Assembly (NCBI GenBank): GCA_903858935.1
Contig: CAIOKO010000143.1
Coordinates: forward strand, 24,841 to 88,840
Direction: 5' to 3'
Length of the DNA stretch: 64,000 nucleotides
Origin: an uncultured Schlesneria sp.
GTDB lineage: Bacteria > Planctomycetota > Planctomycetia > Planctomycetales > Planctomycetaceae
The notes under the pieces are model-generated. The model worked only from the letters and a program-made list of their open reading frames with translations. It was not told the DNA's origin and did not search any database. Positions 9,255 to 19,041 of the stretch are shown piece by piece; within the stretch, counting starts at the first letter, position 1, and each line of letters begins with the position of its first letter. The position numbers and the translations under genes were made by a program.

Positions 9255-9270
9255 CGCAAACAGTGTACCA
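9255..9270 (-). promoter_or_regulatory. Candidate sigma-54 (-24/-12) promoter for the hsp20 pair
   Basis: On the minus strand TGGTACACTGTTTGCG matches the RpoN consensus TGGCACRNNNNTTGCW at 10 of the 11 fixed or near-fixed positions with exact spacing. The predicted transcript would start about 12 bases on, leaving a leader of roughly 37 bases before ATG 9206. No CIRCE palindrome is seen. An enhancer site was not identified. Confidence 0.5.
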
Positions 9271-9507
9271 TCCTTAAAAACAGTTGAGTGACGACGTTTT
9301 TCATCGACCGCAAAAATCGGCACAGTTCCTTTTATGCCTGTTTTTTGGCGAAAATATCGCCATTTTGGCGGAAGTCGTCACTTCGCAAGGGCGCAATTCG
9401 TTACTGCCAAACTGACAGATAAAGGGTCCGTTGACGGACGATTGCCAATCGTGACTTTGGGCGACTTTATGCGTCATGAAATGCCATCGCCGATTTGATG
9501 GGTCGAT
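9271..9507. other. Intergenic region between hsp20 and PQQ-repeat genes
   Basis: About 300 bp separate the hsp20 start from the stop of the PQQ-repeat gene. Apart from the sigma-54-like site, it holds a short GGCGA/TCGCC palindrome near 9348 and no credible ORF or RNA gene. Confidence 0.4.
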
Positions 9508-10761
9508 TTACTGTTCGGGCTGCGCGTCAGTCGTTTCCGCCGGCGCTTCACCACTGTCTTCCGGTTCGATTTCCGGTAGCAGTGGAAGGCGGTCCGGGAA
9601 TCGGTGGTAGACCGGATAAGGATGACCGATTTGGCGGAGGCACATGACGAGCCCGCTTTCTGTCGCCACGAAAATTCGGTCGGTGCGGTCGTTTCCCGTT
9701 CGGACGGTAAAGCGACGAAGTGGTATCGATCCAATTGTTTCGCCGCTGCTTCTTGAGACCATTGTAAGATTTCCGTCAGCATCAGACGCGGCCACGGAAC
9801 CACCGGTTACTGCGACGAAATTGTTTAATTCCGGTTTCCACCAACGGCGAGCACCAGAATTCGGGTCCAGGCAATACATACCACCGCGGTCTGGAAGTAC
9901 GTATAGATCATTATCGATAGCGACCGGTCCCTTTCGAATGGGAAGTCCCGACGTAAATTCCCACTTATAAGTGCGTTTTATTGGATCAACTGCACAAAAT
10001 GTAAAGTCCTCAGAAGCGACGAATAGCATATTGTCCAATCGAGCGAGCGGAGCAACGATCGCCTGGCCGGTTTCCACCTGATACCAAAGCGTTCGGTCTG
10101 CAGCTTTCACGCTATATAGTGAACCATCCCGGCTGGCAAAATTGACGTACGGTCCGATGACAATTGGTGGCGATGTGATTTCTTTTCCAACTTTGTACAT
10201 CCAGACCTGAGCGTCGAGCGACCACTGTGGAAGCCTTCGTTGTTCATAAAGCTTTCGGATTTTTTCCAGGCTGTATGCGTAAATGCTTCCGTCGAGGGTT
10301 CCGAAGTAGACTTGCTTTTCATCGACTGCTGGGCCGGTTGACGGTTGACCATGCAGAATCAACGTCCAAAGCGTTCGACCTGTCCTTTTATCCAGACCGT
10401 ACATCGTTGATCCAACGACAATCATCGCCTCGTCCTCATTCGAGACTGCGGGGAAGCTTGGTTGGTCAAATTTTCCGAGTTGAACTGCCCACAGCTGCTG
10501 TCCCGATTCAGCGTCAAACGCAGTCGTAACCCCCGATGAAGCCTGCACGTAGACCATATCTTCATCGATAGAAACGTGCTTGATCTTGTCGCGATGAGGG
10601 TTTATCACAGCCTGAGCCCACCAGCCTCGCTCAAGCCCGATCCTGCTCAATTGCTGGTGCGTTGGAAGCGGGGAATCCCCTTTCAGCTGCGCAACGGCTG
10701 GTGCGTCGAGAGAGACGCAAATCAACGCGACAACCGTCAGCACTCGCAGGCCATTCTTCAT
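9508..10761 (-). CDS. Secreted PQQ-binding-like beta-propeller protein
   Basis: A 417-residue exported protein. The first 25 residues are a Sec signal peptide (MKNGLRVLTVVALICVSLDAPAVAQ). The mature part is a beta-propeller made of PQQ/BamB-like blades with repeated W-x-x-x-x-G tails: GQQLWAVQLG, TGRTLWTLILHG, DRTLWYQVETGQ, RTYKWEFTSG and GARRWWKPEL. The fold occurs in quinoprotein dehydrogenases and in BamB; no quinone-binding residues can be identified, so a scaffold or sensing role in the periplasm is as likely as an enzyme. The C-terminal tail is acidic. It is divergent from the HEAT-repeat gene. Confidence 0.85.
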   Translation of the reverse strand: MKNGLRVLTVVALICVSLDAPAVAQLKGDSPLPTHQQLSRIGLERGWWAQAVINPHRDKIKHVSIDEDMVYVQASSGVTTAFDAESGQQLWAVQLGKFDQPSFPAVSNEDEAMIVVGSTMYGLDKRTGRTLWTLILHGQPSTGPAVDEKQVYFGTLDGSIYAYSLEKIRKLYEQRRLPQWSLDAQVWMYKVGKEITSPPIVIGPYVNFASRDGSLYSVKAADRTLWYQVETGQAIVAPLARLDNMLFVASEDFTFCAVDPIKRTYKWEFTSGLPIRKGPVAIDNDLYVLPDRGGMYCLDPNSGARRWWKPELNNFVAVTGGSVAASDADGNLTMVSRSSGETIGSIPLRRFTVRTGNDRTDRIFVATESGLVMCLRQIGHPYPVYHRFPDRLPLLPEIEPEDSGEAPAETTDAQPEQ

Positions 10762-11158
10762 TTCATCGCTCTCTTCGCACTGGATTAACTTTGTCGGCTA
10801 CGATTCTGCGGCCACTTAATAAATTGCATATGACAAGATTAAGCATCTTTGCGTCGGCAGACTGGCAGGCAATAGGTGAGTTCCGATTTCAGCTTCGGAG
10901 CTTCTCTCACCATCGCGTTTTCTTTCCTATCTTACCGAGTCGCTCGAACCGATCGCCAGTGTCAGTTTTTGGGGATTTCTGGCGATCTTCATTATGATGT
11001 TGCAGTTAAGAATTGTGACGGGATAGAATCCAAGCGAATGGTACAGAGTTTTTTTACGAAGTTTTTTGAGGTAAGCTCGGTTCCAGTCGATTTCATCGTT
11101 GGATTCGGGTTTCTGGGAATTTCCCGTTTTACGATTCTACGCCGCCTGGAGGTGGTTC
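10762..11158. other. Divergent intergenic region
   Basis: A 397-bp region between the PQQ-repeat gene and the HEAT-repeat gene. A possible forward promoter is TTGCAG at 11000-11005, 18 bases, then TAGAAT at 11024-11029, about 130 bp before the proposed GTG start. Nothing else recognisable. Confidence 0.3.
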
Positions 11159-12502
11159 GTGAGCCGTTACTTACGAATGTTGCCGATGGTGATACCTGAC
11201 AGGAATCAGAATTCGGCGCGTCGTCGACGCCTCGCTATGCTTTTCGCGTGTGTTGTCGCATTTCCTCAATTCGTAATGGCGGATCTCGTCAAATTAATAA
11301 ATGGGGGCGAGCTGCGCGGAAAAATCGTCGCCACAAGCGACGCGAAGTACAAAATTCGTGTCGAAACGCTCACTGGTGCAACCGTCGTTGTTGAGCGTTC
11401 TAAAGTGCAGTTTGTGACACCCCGTTCTCTTTCGATGGAAGAGTACGAGACTCGATCGCGAAGCATAGAGGATTCTTCTGATGCTCATTGGGAACTTGCC
11501 GAATGGTGCCGGCAGCGAGGCTTAATAAAGCAGCGTGAAACGCATTTACGTCGGGTGACCGAACTCGCGCCGGATCATGAAAAAGCCCAATCGATACTCG
11601 GTCGCGTCTGGCATCAAGGACGCTGGATTGATCGTGATGAATTGATGGCTTCGCAGGGATACGTGAAATACAAAAATAAGTATATCACTCCTCAAGAACT
11701 GGAAGTCATTGAAAACACTACTGATGAACTTGAGCGCGAACGAAGTTGGTTTCAGAAAATCCGACTCTGGCATGGATGGTTGGACGGACAGCATGAGAAT
11801 CGCAGGGCCCAGGCGATGGCAGGGCTCAATTCCGTCGATGACCCGTATGCGGCAACCGCGATTATTAAATTCCTTGCATCAGATTCTCGTATTGCGATCC
11901 GCGAACTGTCAGTGTCGATATTGGTGAAAATTTCAGGAGCCAAGTCAATTAACGGGCTCGTGAAACTGGCGTTATTTGATGAAGCACCTCAAATACGAAC
12001 AGTGGCGTTGAATGGAATTGGCAGTGCGCATTATGAAAGAGCTCAAAAGGTATTCGTCACAGCTTTGAAGAATGATTCGAATATGGTGGTTTGCCGCGCC
12101 GCGACTGCGTTAGGGCAGATCGGTGACAAAGAAGTGATCAAGCCATTGATCGAAGCACTGGTGACCGTCCATCAATATCAAGTGGCGATGGATCTCCCCA
12201 ACAATCAAACATACAGCTTCAGTTCAGATGGAAACTTCTCGTCAAACACTCCAACAGTACCTCCAGGGGTGATGGACGCTGTGCGCTCGGGGCAGTTACT
12301 GCCCCCGGTGTTTGCCGCACCAAGTGATGCCCCAGCCCAACTTAAGAAGAATGTGACAATTCGGGTCGAACACTATAACGCCGAAACACTGGCGGCCTTA
12401 GGGAAACTGACTCAGCAGAATTTTGGGTACGACAAAAGGACCTGGCATCTCTGGTGGGCAGCAGAGAAAAATGCGAGCGGTTCGCCTAAGGGTAAAGGAT
12501 GA
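11159..12502 (+). CDS. Secreted HEAT-repeat protein
   Basis: I place the start at GTG 11159 because a full GGAGGT lies five bases upstream; the track ATG at 11099 has no such site, and ATG 11177 or 11186 are alternatives. That gives 447 residues with a basic n-region (ARRRRLAM) and a Sec signal ending near FVMA. Next is a short SH3-like beta segment (KLINGGELRGKIVAT), a central helical region with GRWIDRDELMA, then HEAT/armadillo repeats at about residues 215-330, including SDSRIAIRELSVSILVKI and DSNMVVCRAATALGQIGD. HEAT solenoids bind proteins; the role here is unknown. It is divergent from the PQQ-repeat gene. Confidence 0.8.
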   Translation: MSRYLRMLPMVIPDRNQNSARRRRLAMLFACVVAFPQFVMADLVKLINGGELRGKIVATSDAKYKIRVETLTGATVVVERSKVQFVTPRSLSMEEYETRSRSIEDSSDAHWELAEWCRQRGLIKQRETHLRRVTELAPDHEKAQSILGRVWHQGRWIDRDELMASQGYVKYKNKYITPQELEVIENTTDELERERSWFQKIRLWHGWLDGQHENRRAQAMAGLNSVDDPYAATAIIKFLASDSRIAIRELSVSILVKISGAKSINGLVKLALFDEAPQIRTVALNGIGSAHYERAQKVFVTALKNDSNMVVCRAATALGQIGDKEVIKPLIEALVTVHQYQVAMDLPNNQTYSFSSDGNFSSNTPTVPPGVMDAVRSGQLLPPVFAAPSDAPAQLKKNVTIRVEHYNAETLAALGKLTQQNFGYDKRTWHLWWAAEKNASGSPKGKG

Positions 12503-12734
12503 AGAACGCAAGAATCGATTTCAGATTTCTGCTGTTTTCAGTGCCGATTTAAAGGTGCTGCTTCAAGGTTCAGCTTTTTTGAATTGCTTGCGTAATCGTT
12601 GCAGCCGGAAGGGTTGATCGCAGTAGAAGGTTTCCGTCCATCTCTTCGAATTTCGTTCAGTGGCATTCTCTGCCGGGGACGATAACTACCATCGAATGAA
12701 CAGCAACAAATATTGGTGGTGATTTTCTGTTGAG

Positions 12735-13163
12735 ATGGATAGTGCAATCATGGCAGCTCGCGTTGCTTTACTAATACTCGTGACCGGCCTTTTTGCGGCA
12801 CTTTGGTCCGGAGACCACCCAGATCAGTTGGCGCAAGGTCGCCGACCATCCAAGCAAGAAATCCGCTTGGATTACGACCGCGAGCCTGTCACGAACCAGG
12901 TGATTTCATTATCCGGCACCCAGATTGTTGCGCCGCTTCCACAAGGAATCGCTGCAGGAACATACCTGGTAGCAGATCAATTGGGTGGCACGCGTATTCG
13001 AGTTGTTTCGAAGGGCGAAGTCGGCTCGGTGATTGAAGTGCCCGGACAAAAAATCGTCAACCACTATTCAGTCGAGACGCGACACGGTCGATGGCATTAC
13101 ATTCGAATTGAACAATCTGCTTCAGGCCAGGCGGCCGTTCCGGAATCACGTCGACGTCGTTGA
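12735..13163 (+). CDS. Small exported hypothetical protein
   Basis: A 142-residue protein not matched to any family I know. The first ~25 residues are a signal or anchor (MAARVALLILVTGLFAALWSG from the sixth residue), so the protein is probably periplasmic or membrane-tethered. The rest is mostly beta-prone with a basic tail ending in SRRRR. Its last 18 bases overlap the 3' end of the convergent epimerase gene. The ATG at 12750 is an alternative start. Confidence 0.55.
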   Translation: MDSAIMAARVALLILVTGLFAALWSGDHPDQLAQGRRPSKQEIRLDYDREPVTNQVISLSGTQIVAPLPQGIAAGTYLVADQLGGTRIRVVSKGEVGSVIEVPGQKIVNHYSVETRHGRWHYIRIEQSASGQAAVPESRRRR

Positions 13164-14024
13164 GTTAATTGATGCAGGTAGCCCGGTTGCAATCGTTGGA
13201 TACGCCGGGGTCCATTTGAGTCTTTCTCGCAGCGTCTTGTTTGAGCAACGTTTATTCAGTCCGCCAGAGCCACGGGCGCTTGCTTCTTCTGGATTGAAAA
13301 CTGGGGCAGGGCCGCCAACAAGTTCGGCAAGTTTGGTGTAGTATTCGCTCCTTAAGACAGGGAGATCGTCGACGACGACATACGTTTCGAACGGGGCCCC
13401 TGTTTTTTCGCAGGCGAGAACAGCGGATGCCGCGTCGTCCACATGAATTAAATTCAGCCACGAATCGCCGCGACCAGCGACAGACAACCCTGCCCTTATC
13501 GATTCGATGCGGGATAACAGCCGTTCGGGGCCGTAGATTCCAGCTAATCTCAGAACGTTGGCATTTGTCACGTCACTGTTTGGAAAATATTCCCAAACCA
13601 ATCTTTCGGCCTCGATGCAATTCTGGCCTCCAGGTTGCGTTGGTTTGCATTCCGAACTTTCGTCGACCCATTCTCCTGCGGATTGTCCAAAAACGCTGGT
13701 GCTTGAAACGTAGATAAATCGCCTGCAGCGGCCATTTATGCTCGAAAGGACGTTTCTTAACCCACCGCAGGTCACCTCTTTATGGCTTCGTCCAGAATTC
13801 CGGTCAAATCCTACGGCATAGAATATCAGGTCAACCTCGGGCAGGATTGCAAGAGAATCCGGATCACAGATGTCGGCGACGACCGGTTGTATTCCTGATT
13901 GCCGGAATGATTCAGCATTTTTTTGAGTTCGAGTCACGGCAAGAACTTCGTGACCGGCGTCGATCCAGGCTCTCGCAACACGACGCCCAAGGTATCCACA
14001 ACCAAAAATCATGATCCGCATCGT
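13146..14024 (-). CDS. Atypical SDR-family NAD(P)-dependent epimerase/dehydratase
   Basis: A 292-residue Rossmann-fold protein when started at ATG 14024 (track ORF starts at 14060); this places the nucleotide motif FGCGYLGRRVARAW at residues 5-18, as in the YeeZ-like atypical SDR group. The segment RFIYVSSTSVFG corresponds to the active-site serine strand, but the usual Y-x-x-x-K pair is absent (NCIEAERLVW occupies its place), so the mechanism is uncertain. LRLAGIYGPER and NLIHVDDAASAV are typical of nucleotide-sugar epimerases. It probably acts in the cytoplasm. It overlaps the convergent small protein gene by 18 bp. Confidence 0.85.
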   Translation of the reverse strand, partial: TMRIMIFGCGYLGRRVARAWIDAGHEVLAVTRTQKNAESFRQSGIQPVVADICDPDSLAILPEVDLIFYAVGFDRNSGRSHKEVTCGGLRNVLSSINGRCRRFIYVSSTSVFGQSAGEWVDESSECKPTQPGGQNCIEAERLVWEYFPNSDVTNANVLRLAGIYGPERLLSRIESIRAGLSVAGRGDSWLNLIHVDDAASAVLACEKTGAPFETYVVVDDLPVLRSEYYTKLAELVGGPAPVFNPEEASARGSGGLNKRCSNKTLRERLKWTPAYPTIATGLPASINSTTST

Positions 14025-14346
14025 CCGACTTTCTGTACTTGTTTCGCGGCTTTGAAGCATGGTCGTTGCGTTTCGCGGGCATTGACGCGTGATAATTCGA
14101 GACTCAGGTGATTTCAGCTCAACCGATTTTGAGAATTCCGCAGATGTTTGTTAATCAATTTGGGGCTGAATTGCAGTTGTTGGCCATCATTCTATAATCC
14201 CAGTGATGAATCACGAAGTGTAGAAAACTTAGGTCGACGATCGGTGGGAGGGCGTTTAACGGATCTTCCGGGAAGTGCCGGGTTCCGAAACCCACCGATG
14301 TTTGACCTGTTCAACAAACACGGTGGCTGCCGCGGGGAGTGACAAC

Positions 14347-15075
14347 GTGACGGACTCGACTGCCCAGTGCAAAACTGGGCTGCTTGCTTGCTTAGGACTG
14401 AGCTGGTTTTTTCGATTACTTTCATCTTCGATTGGACAAAAGTTCGTCATGGGTGTCACAGGGTTGTTGCTCTGCGGCTTCCTCGTGGCGCATCTGGCTG
14501 GCAATCTGTTGCTTTTCATGGGTGCCAAGCCGTTTAACGAATATGCCCATGCGCTGCATTCCCAGTGGGAATTGTTGGCGGTCGCGGAATTTGGTCTCGT
14601 TGTTCTTTTCCTGGCACACGTTTATCTGGCCGTTGCGACGACGATCGGAAACTATCGAGCTCGTCGGGACTTTTATGTCCTTAAGCAGTCAAAGGTCCCG
14701 GGGCGAATTATTGGCGCAAATTCGTGGATGTTTGCTTCTGGTTCAGTTGTGCTCGGGTTCGTGATTCTTCATCTCATTGATTTGCGATTGGGGCTTCGAA
14801 GCTCTCTTCAATATTTGCCAGAAACGGATCTGGAAGCACCTTTCAAGAATACGCTGGCTGCGATCAGTGATCCAATCAGTCGCGTGGTTTATTTTGTGGG
14901 TGTGATCGTACTAGGAGTTCATCTGTCGCATGGGTTTGCGAGCGCGTTTCAATCACTTGGGTTAAATCATCCAAAGTACACACCGTTGATTAAGATCATC
15001 GGGAAGATCTTTGGCGTCATAATTGCGGTTGGCTTCGCCAGCATCGTTGTGTTCGTGCCGGGGATGTGGCGATGA
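14347..15075 (+). CDS. sdhC: Succinate dehydrogenase cytochrome b558 subunit
   Basis: A 242-residue membrane anchor of succinate:quinone oxidoreductase of the single-polypeptide, two-haem (B. subtilis SdhC) type. Five transmembrane helices are visible, with candidate haem histidines in FLVAHLAGN, LFLAHVYLA, GFVILHLIDL and LGVHLSHGF. It passes electrons from the iron-sulfur subunit to the quinone pool. I choose GTG 14347 because GGGGAG lies seven bases upstream; the track's earlier ATG adds 24 residues with no family similarity. The iron-sulfur and flavoprotein subunits follow on the same strand, in the order sdhC-sdhA-sdhB. Confidence 0.93.
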   Translation: MTDSTAQCKTGLLACLGLSWFFRLLSSSIGQKFVMGVTGLLLCGFLVAHLAGNLLLFMGAKPFNEYAHALHSQWELLAVAEFGLVVLFLAHVYLAVATTIGNYRARRDFYVLKQSKVPGRIIGANSWMFASGSVVLGFVILHLIDLRLGLRSSLQYLPETDLEAPFKNTLAAISDPISRVVYFVGVIVLGVHLSHGFASAFQSLGLNHPKYTPLIKIIGKIFGVIIAVGFASIVVFVPGMWR

Positions 15076-15270
15076 CCTTCTGGCAACTTCACGCTGGTCT
15101 CAGGTGAAATTGAAAATCAAAATAAATCGTGCGATGAGGAATCGATCAACGTATTCCTTCAAATTCATCGACCGGTTTTTTTGAAAATGCAAAGTAAGAA
15201 TATTCCGGAGCAATACGGTGCCCGATTTGATTTCTTCGAGTCAATATATTTGGATCTGCAAGGGGAAAAA

Positions 15271-17202
15271 ATGGTAACCGTCGCTGACACCCCGTTGGAC
15301 GGACGCTGTCCAGACGGTAATATCGCCAGCCGCTGGGATCAGCGGAAACGTGACTTGAAACTTGTTGCTCCCAATAACAAACGAAAATATACGGTTATCG
15401 TTGTTGGGACGGGACTTGCTGGCGGTTCTGCTGCCGCTTCGCTTGCCGAGTTGGGTTACAATGTCCTTTCGTTTTGTATTCAGGATTCGCCTCGACGCGC
15501 CCATAGCATTGCCGCTCAGGGAGGCATCAACGCTGCGAAAAATTATCAGAACGATGGCGATTCGGTCTGGCGCCTGTTTTACGACACGGTGAAGGGGGGA
15601 GAATGGCGTGCCCGTGAATCCAACGTTTATCGGCTGGCAACACTGAGTACGTCGATTATCGATCAGTGTGTTGCTCAGGGGGTTCCATTCGCACGTGAGT
15701 ACGGTGGAACATTGACCAACCGTTCGTTCGGCGGTGCTCAAGTCTCGCGGACGTTCTACTGCGGTGGTCAGACAGGTCAGCAGCTGTTGCTCGGCGCGTA
15801 TCAGGCGATGATGCGTCAAGTCAGCGGAGGTGGGATCAAGCTGTTCACACGACGAGAAATGCTCGATCTCGTCGTCGTTGATGGGATTGCTCGCGGAATC
15901 GTGACTCGGGATCTCGTCACTGGCAAATATGAAACCTTTGTCAGTGATGCGGTGGTTCTCTGTACCGGCGGGTATGGAAACGCCTATTACCTTTCAACAA
16001 TGGCGAAAACCTGTAACGTGACCGCCGCCTGGAGATGTCACAAACGAGGCGCCTATTTTGCAAATCCTTGTTTTACGCAGATTCATCCGACCTGCATTCC
16101 CGTCAGCGGCGATCATCAATCCAAGCTGACATTGATGAGTGAAAGCCTCAGAAACGACGGACGCGTCTGGGTCCCAAAAACTAAGGGTGACGTTCGTTCG
16201 CCGGATCAGATTCCTGAAGACGAACGGGACTATTACCTTGAACGCCGTTACCCGTCGTATGGAAATCTGGCGCCGCGCGATGTTTCTTCGCGAGCAGCCA
16301 AAGAGCGTTGCGACGCCGGCTTTGGGGTCGGGCCATCCGGAATGTCTGTCTATCTTGATTTTTCCAAAGCAATCAAGGAAGACGGAGAATCTGTGATTCG
16401 TGAGAAGTACGGTAACTTGTTCCACATGTACGAGCGGATTACTGACGAAAATCCTTACAAGGTACCGATGCGAATCTATCCAGCCGTGCATTACACGATG
16501 GGTGGCTTATGGGTGGACTACAATCTACAGAGTAATCTTCCGGGACTTTACGTCCTCGGCGAAGCGAATTTCTCGGATCACGGAGCGAATCGACTTGGTG
16601 CCAGCGCTCTCATGCAAGGCTTAGCTGACGGCTATTTTGTGATTCCCTATACCGTTGGTGATCACATTGCGACGCGGAAGGTCAAGCCAATTTCAGCGGA
16701 TCGACCAGAGTTCCACGAAGCACTCGAGGCAGCGAAGTCACGGACTGCTGCAATTCTAAATGTCAAAGGGACCCACAGCACAGAGCACTTCCATCGAGCC
16801 CTCGGAAAGATCATGTGGGACCATGTCGGAATGGCGCGAAACGAAAAGGGTCTTTTGCACGCGATTGAGCAAATCAAGAGTCTTCGCGAACAGTTCTGGC
16901 ACGATGTCAAAGTCGTTGGCAGCGGCGAAACGCTGAATCAGAACCTGGAACACGCCGGTCGAGTTGCTGATTTTCTTGAATTTGCAGAGTTGCTGGCTCG
17001 AGACGCTCTTTATCGCGATGAATCTTGCGGAGGTCATTTCCGTGAAGAACATCAAACAGAAGAAGGCGAATGTGAACGTAACGATGCCGACTTCAGTTAT
17101 GTGTCTGCATGGGAATACCAGGGTATTGGCACAGAATCGATCCTTCATAAAGAACCGCTGACGTTTGTCGACGCCCCATTTGGTGTCCGCAGCTACAAGT
17201 AG
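15271..17202 (+). CDS. sdhA: Succinate dehydrogenase flavoprotein subunit
   Basis: A 643-residue catalytic subunit oxidising succinate to fumarate with covalently bound FAD. The dinucleotide motif [19 protein letters not shown] lies near residue 40, [12 protein letters not shown] holds the histidine that binds FAD, and [10 protein letters not shown] and [14 protein letters not shown] are conserved active-site and FAD-contacting segments. The track ORF begins 30 codons upstream, but AAGGGG directly before ATG 15271 and the family length favour this start. A 195-bp gap after sdhC suggests possible internal processing or a second promoter, though the order argues for one operon. Confidence 0.97.
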   Translation: MVTVADTPLDGRCPDGNIASRWDQRKRDLKLVAPNNKRKYTVIVVGTGLAGGSAAASLAELGYNVLSFCIQDSPRRAHSIAAQGGINAAKNYQNDGDSVWRLFYDTVKGGEWRARESNVYRLATLSTSIIDQCVAQGVPFAREYGGTLTNRSFGGAQVSRTFYCGGQTGQQLLLGAYQAMMRQVSGGGIKLFTRREMLDLVVVDGIARGIVTRDLVTGKYETFVSDAVVLCTGGYGNAYYLSTMAKTCNVTAAWRCHKRGAYFANPCFTQIHPTCIPVSGDHQSKLTLMSESLRNDGRVWVPKTKGDVRSPDQIPEDERDYYLERRYPSYGNLAPRDVSSRAAKERCDAGFGVGPSGMSVYLDFSKAIKEDGESVIREKYGNLFHMYERITDENPYKVPMRIYPAVHYTMGGLWVDYNLQSNLPGLYVLGEANFSDHGANRLGASALMQGLADGYFVIPYTVGDHIATRKVKPISADRPEFHEALEAAKSRTAAILNVKGTHSTEHFHRALGKIMWDHVGMARNEKGLLHAIEQIKSLREQFWHDVKVVGSGETLNQNLEHAGRVADFLEFAELLARDALYRDESCGGHFREEHQTEEGECERNDADFSYVSAWEYQGIGTESILHKEPLTFVDAPFGVRSYK

Positions 17203-17249
17203 CCTTTTGTCTAGCGACCTCAATTCGAGCCGCGGAGAATTTCCAGATC

Positions 17250-18023
17250 ATGAACCACGCTGCTTCAAAAAACTTGAATCTGACCTTGAAGATTTGGCGA
17301 CAGGCCGGACCGAAACAATCGGGTGGATTAAAGACGTATCAGGTCAGCGGCATCTCAACTGACATGTCGTTTCTTGAAATGCTTGATGTCTTGAATGAGC
17401 AATTGATCGCGTCGGGTGAAGAGCCAGTCGCTTTCGACCACGATTGCCGTGAGGGCATTTGTGGAACTTGCGGCGTCGTCATCAATGGTCAGGCACATGG
17501 TCCTGATTCCGGAACGACGACCTGCCAATTGCATATGCGACGTTTTCACGACGGTGACACGATCGTCATTGAACCATGGCTTGCCAAAGCGTTTCCGATC
17601 GTACGCGACCTGATCGTTGATCGCTCCGCATTCGACCGTATCATCCAGGCTGGCGGCTTTGTTTCAGTGAACACTGGCAACGCTCCCGAAGCAAACACAA
17701 CACTCGTTCCGCATCACGTCCAGCAGGACGCTATGAATGCCGCCGCATGTATTGGATGTGGGGCATGCGTCGCATCGTGTAAAAATGCGTCCGCGATGTT
17801 GTTTGTTTCCGCGAAAGTTTCACACCTGGCAAGCTTACCTCAGGGGCAAGCCGAACGCAGTAAGCGAGTGCTAAACATGGTTGCAACCATGGACGCTGAG
17901 CACTTTGGGAATTGTACGAACACTGGTGAGTGTGAAGCGGCCTGTCCCGCCAAGATCAAACTGACGAATATTGCACAGCTGAATCGGGAGTATATGAAGG
18001 CCGCTCTGCTGTCAAAAGAATGA
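17250..18023 (+). CDS. sdhB: Succinate dehydrogenase iron-sulfur subunit
   Basis: A 257-residue subunit relaying electrons from SdhA to SdhC through three clusters. The [2Fe-2S] ligands appear in [10 protein letters not shown] with a later cysteine in [10 protein letters not shown]; [4Fe-4S] and [3Fe-4S] ligands appear in [13 protein letters not shown] and [13 protein letters not shown]. It follows sdhA by 47 bp. The length and motif spacing are those of the non-proteobacterial SdhB group that pairs with a two-haem SdhC. Confidence 0.97.
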   Translation: MNHAASKNLNLTLKIWRQAGPKQSGGLKTYQVSGISTDMSFLEMLDVLNEQLIASGEEPVAFDHDCREGICGTCGVVINGQAHGPDSGTTTCQLHMRRFHDGDTIVIEPWLAKAFPIVRDLIVDRSAFDRIIQAGGFVSVNTGNAPEANTTLVPHHVQQDAMNAAACIGCGACVASCKNASAMLFVSAKVSHLASLPQGQAERSKRVLNMVATMDAEHFGNCTNTGECEAACPAKIKLTNIAQLNREYMKAALLSKE

Positions 18024-18025
18024 AA

Positions 18026-19030
18026 TTACTTTCGAACAGAATCATTCTGGCTCGCAAATTCATGGTGCAGTTCCCGTATTGACTCTTTCACTGTCGACAG
18101 GTCCCCGACGACTACGAAATTGCGGAATGAGTATTCATCAGGGTTTATTCCGTCTCGTTTGCCGTCAATTCGAAAGACACAGTTCCACTTAACGACCTTT
18201 TCAGCAGAAAATCTGAATCGGCCATATCCCGCGGATTCGTATCCAGGTGAAGGTTGATCGGGCGAATAGATTCCCATCGCATGTGTCCCAGCTTTATTTG
18301 AAAGTATCACCGGGAAAGATTGTTCACCAGGGCCATCGTCAAGGGGTTCGATTGAGTCTTTCGTTGTATCGTACTTTGAGAAGACTTCAAATTCTGCCGG
18401 CATATATCCGGTAACGGCTTCAAACACTGCATGTCGATGTCGCTCTCCAACCGGCAACGAGAACGATACGTCATACCGTACGACGTGTTGCAAGTTTCGG
18501 TGACCAATTTGCACGCGTTTGGTCACAAGATGATTTGAAAGTTCGACAGTATTCTTGGCCGGATTCCCTTCGGACTTCTCATTCGGACTGAGCCAAAAAG
18601 CCATCTGATTGGTGGTCTGGAGTTTGTTTCCGTCAGCAATCAAATGTAATAAGCGGCTCGTCGATTTCGGACCAGCTCCATCTTTCCGAGAACCTGCTTC
18701 TGTTGGATTGAACGTCTCGGCTGTCAAAGGGTGCCCGGCATCGAAATTTGACGCCGATTGAAGCTGGCGACCATGATCAGCACTATCAATGAACTCGCGA
18801 CCGTTCCAAGTGAGAGAGTGAATCGCCCCTGCGAGTCGTTCTGTTGTTTGAATAACGATTTCGGAATTGCCTGCCATCGCGCGGATCGTTGCATTACCCG
18901 AGGGAAAGTGTTCCGCAGAACATACGATCACGTAGTTGAGACTGATGATTAGTGCGGTCGTAAATAACGATCGCAATTGAATGGACGAAAGCGACATATT
19001 CAGACCACGATCCAGAATTTCGAGCGACAT
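18026..19030 (-). CDS. Exported hypothetical protein next to a GH57 enzyme
   Basis: A 334-residue protein (323 if started at ATG 18997, which places the signal peptide LFTTALIISLNYVIVCSA closer to the start). The remainder is beta-rich, with segments such as LAGAIHSLTWNGREFIDSADHGRQLQ that resemble the aldose-mutarotase-like beta-sandwich found in carbohydrate-active proteins; this assignment is tentative. It is 11 bp downstream of the GH57 gene on the same strand, so the two are probably co-transcribed, and a carbohydrate role is inferred from that. Its stop almost touches the convergent sdhB stop. Confidence 0.7.
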   Translation of the reverse strand: MSLEILDRGLNMSLSSIQLRSLFTTALIISLNYVIVCSAEHFPSGNATIRAMAGNSEIVIQTTERLAGAIHSLTWNGREFIDSADHGRQLQSASNFDAGHPLTAETFNPTEAGSRKDGAGPKSTSRLLHLIADGNKLQTTNQMAFWLSPNEKSEGNPAKNTVELSNHLVTKRVQIGHRNLQHVVRYDVSFSLPVGERHRHAVFEAVTGYMPAEFEVFSKYDTTKDSIEPLDDGPGEQSFPVILSNKAGTHAMGIYSPDQPSPGYESAGYGRFRFSAEKVVKWNCVFRIDGKRDGINPDEYSFRNFVVVGDLSTVKESIRELHHEFASQNDSVRK

Positions 19031-19041
19031 AGTCCACTCGT

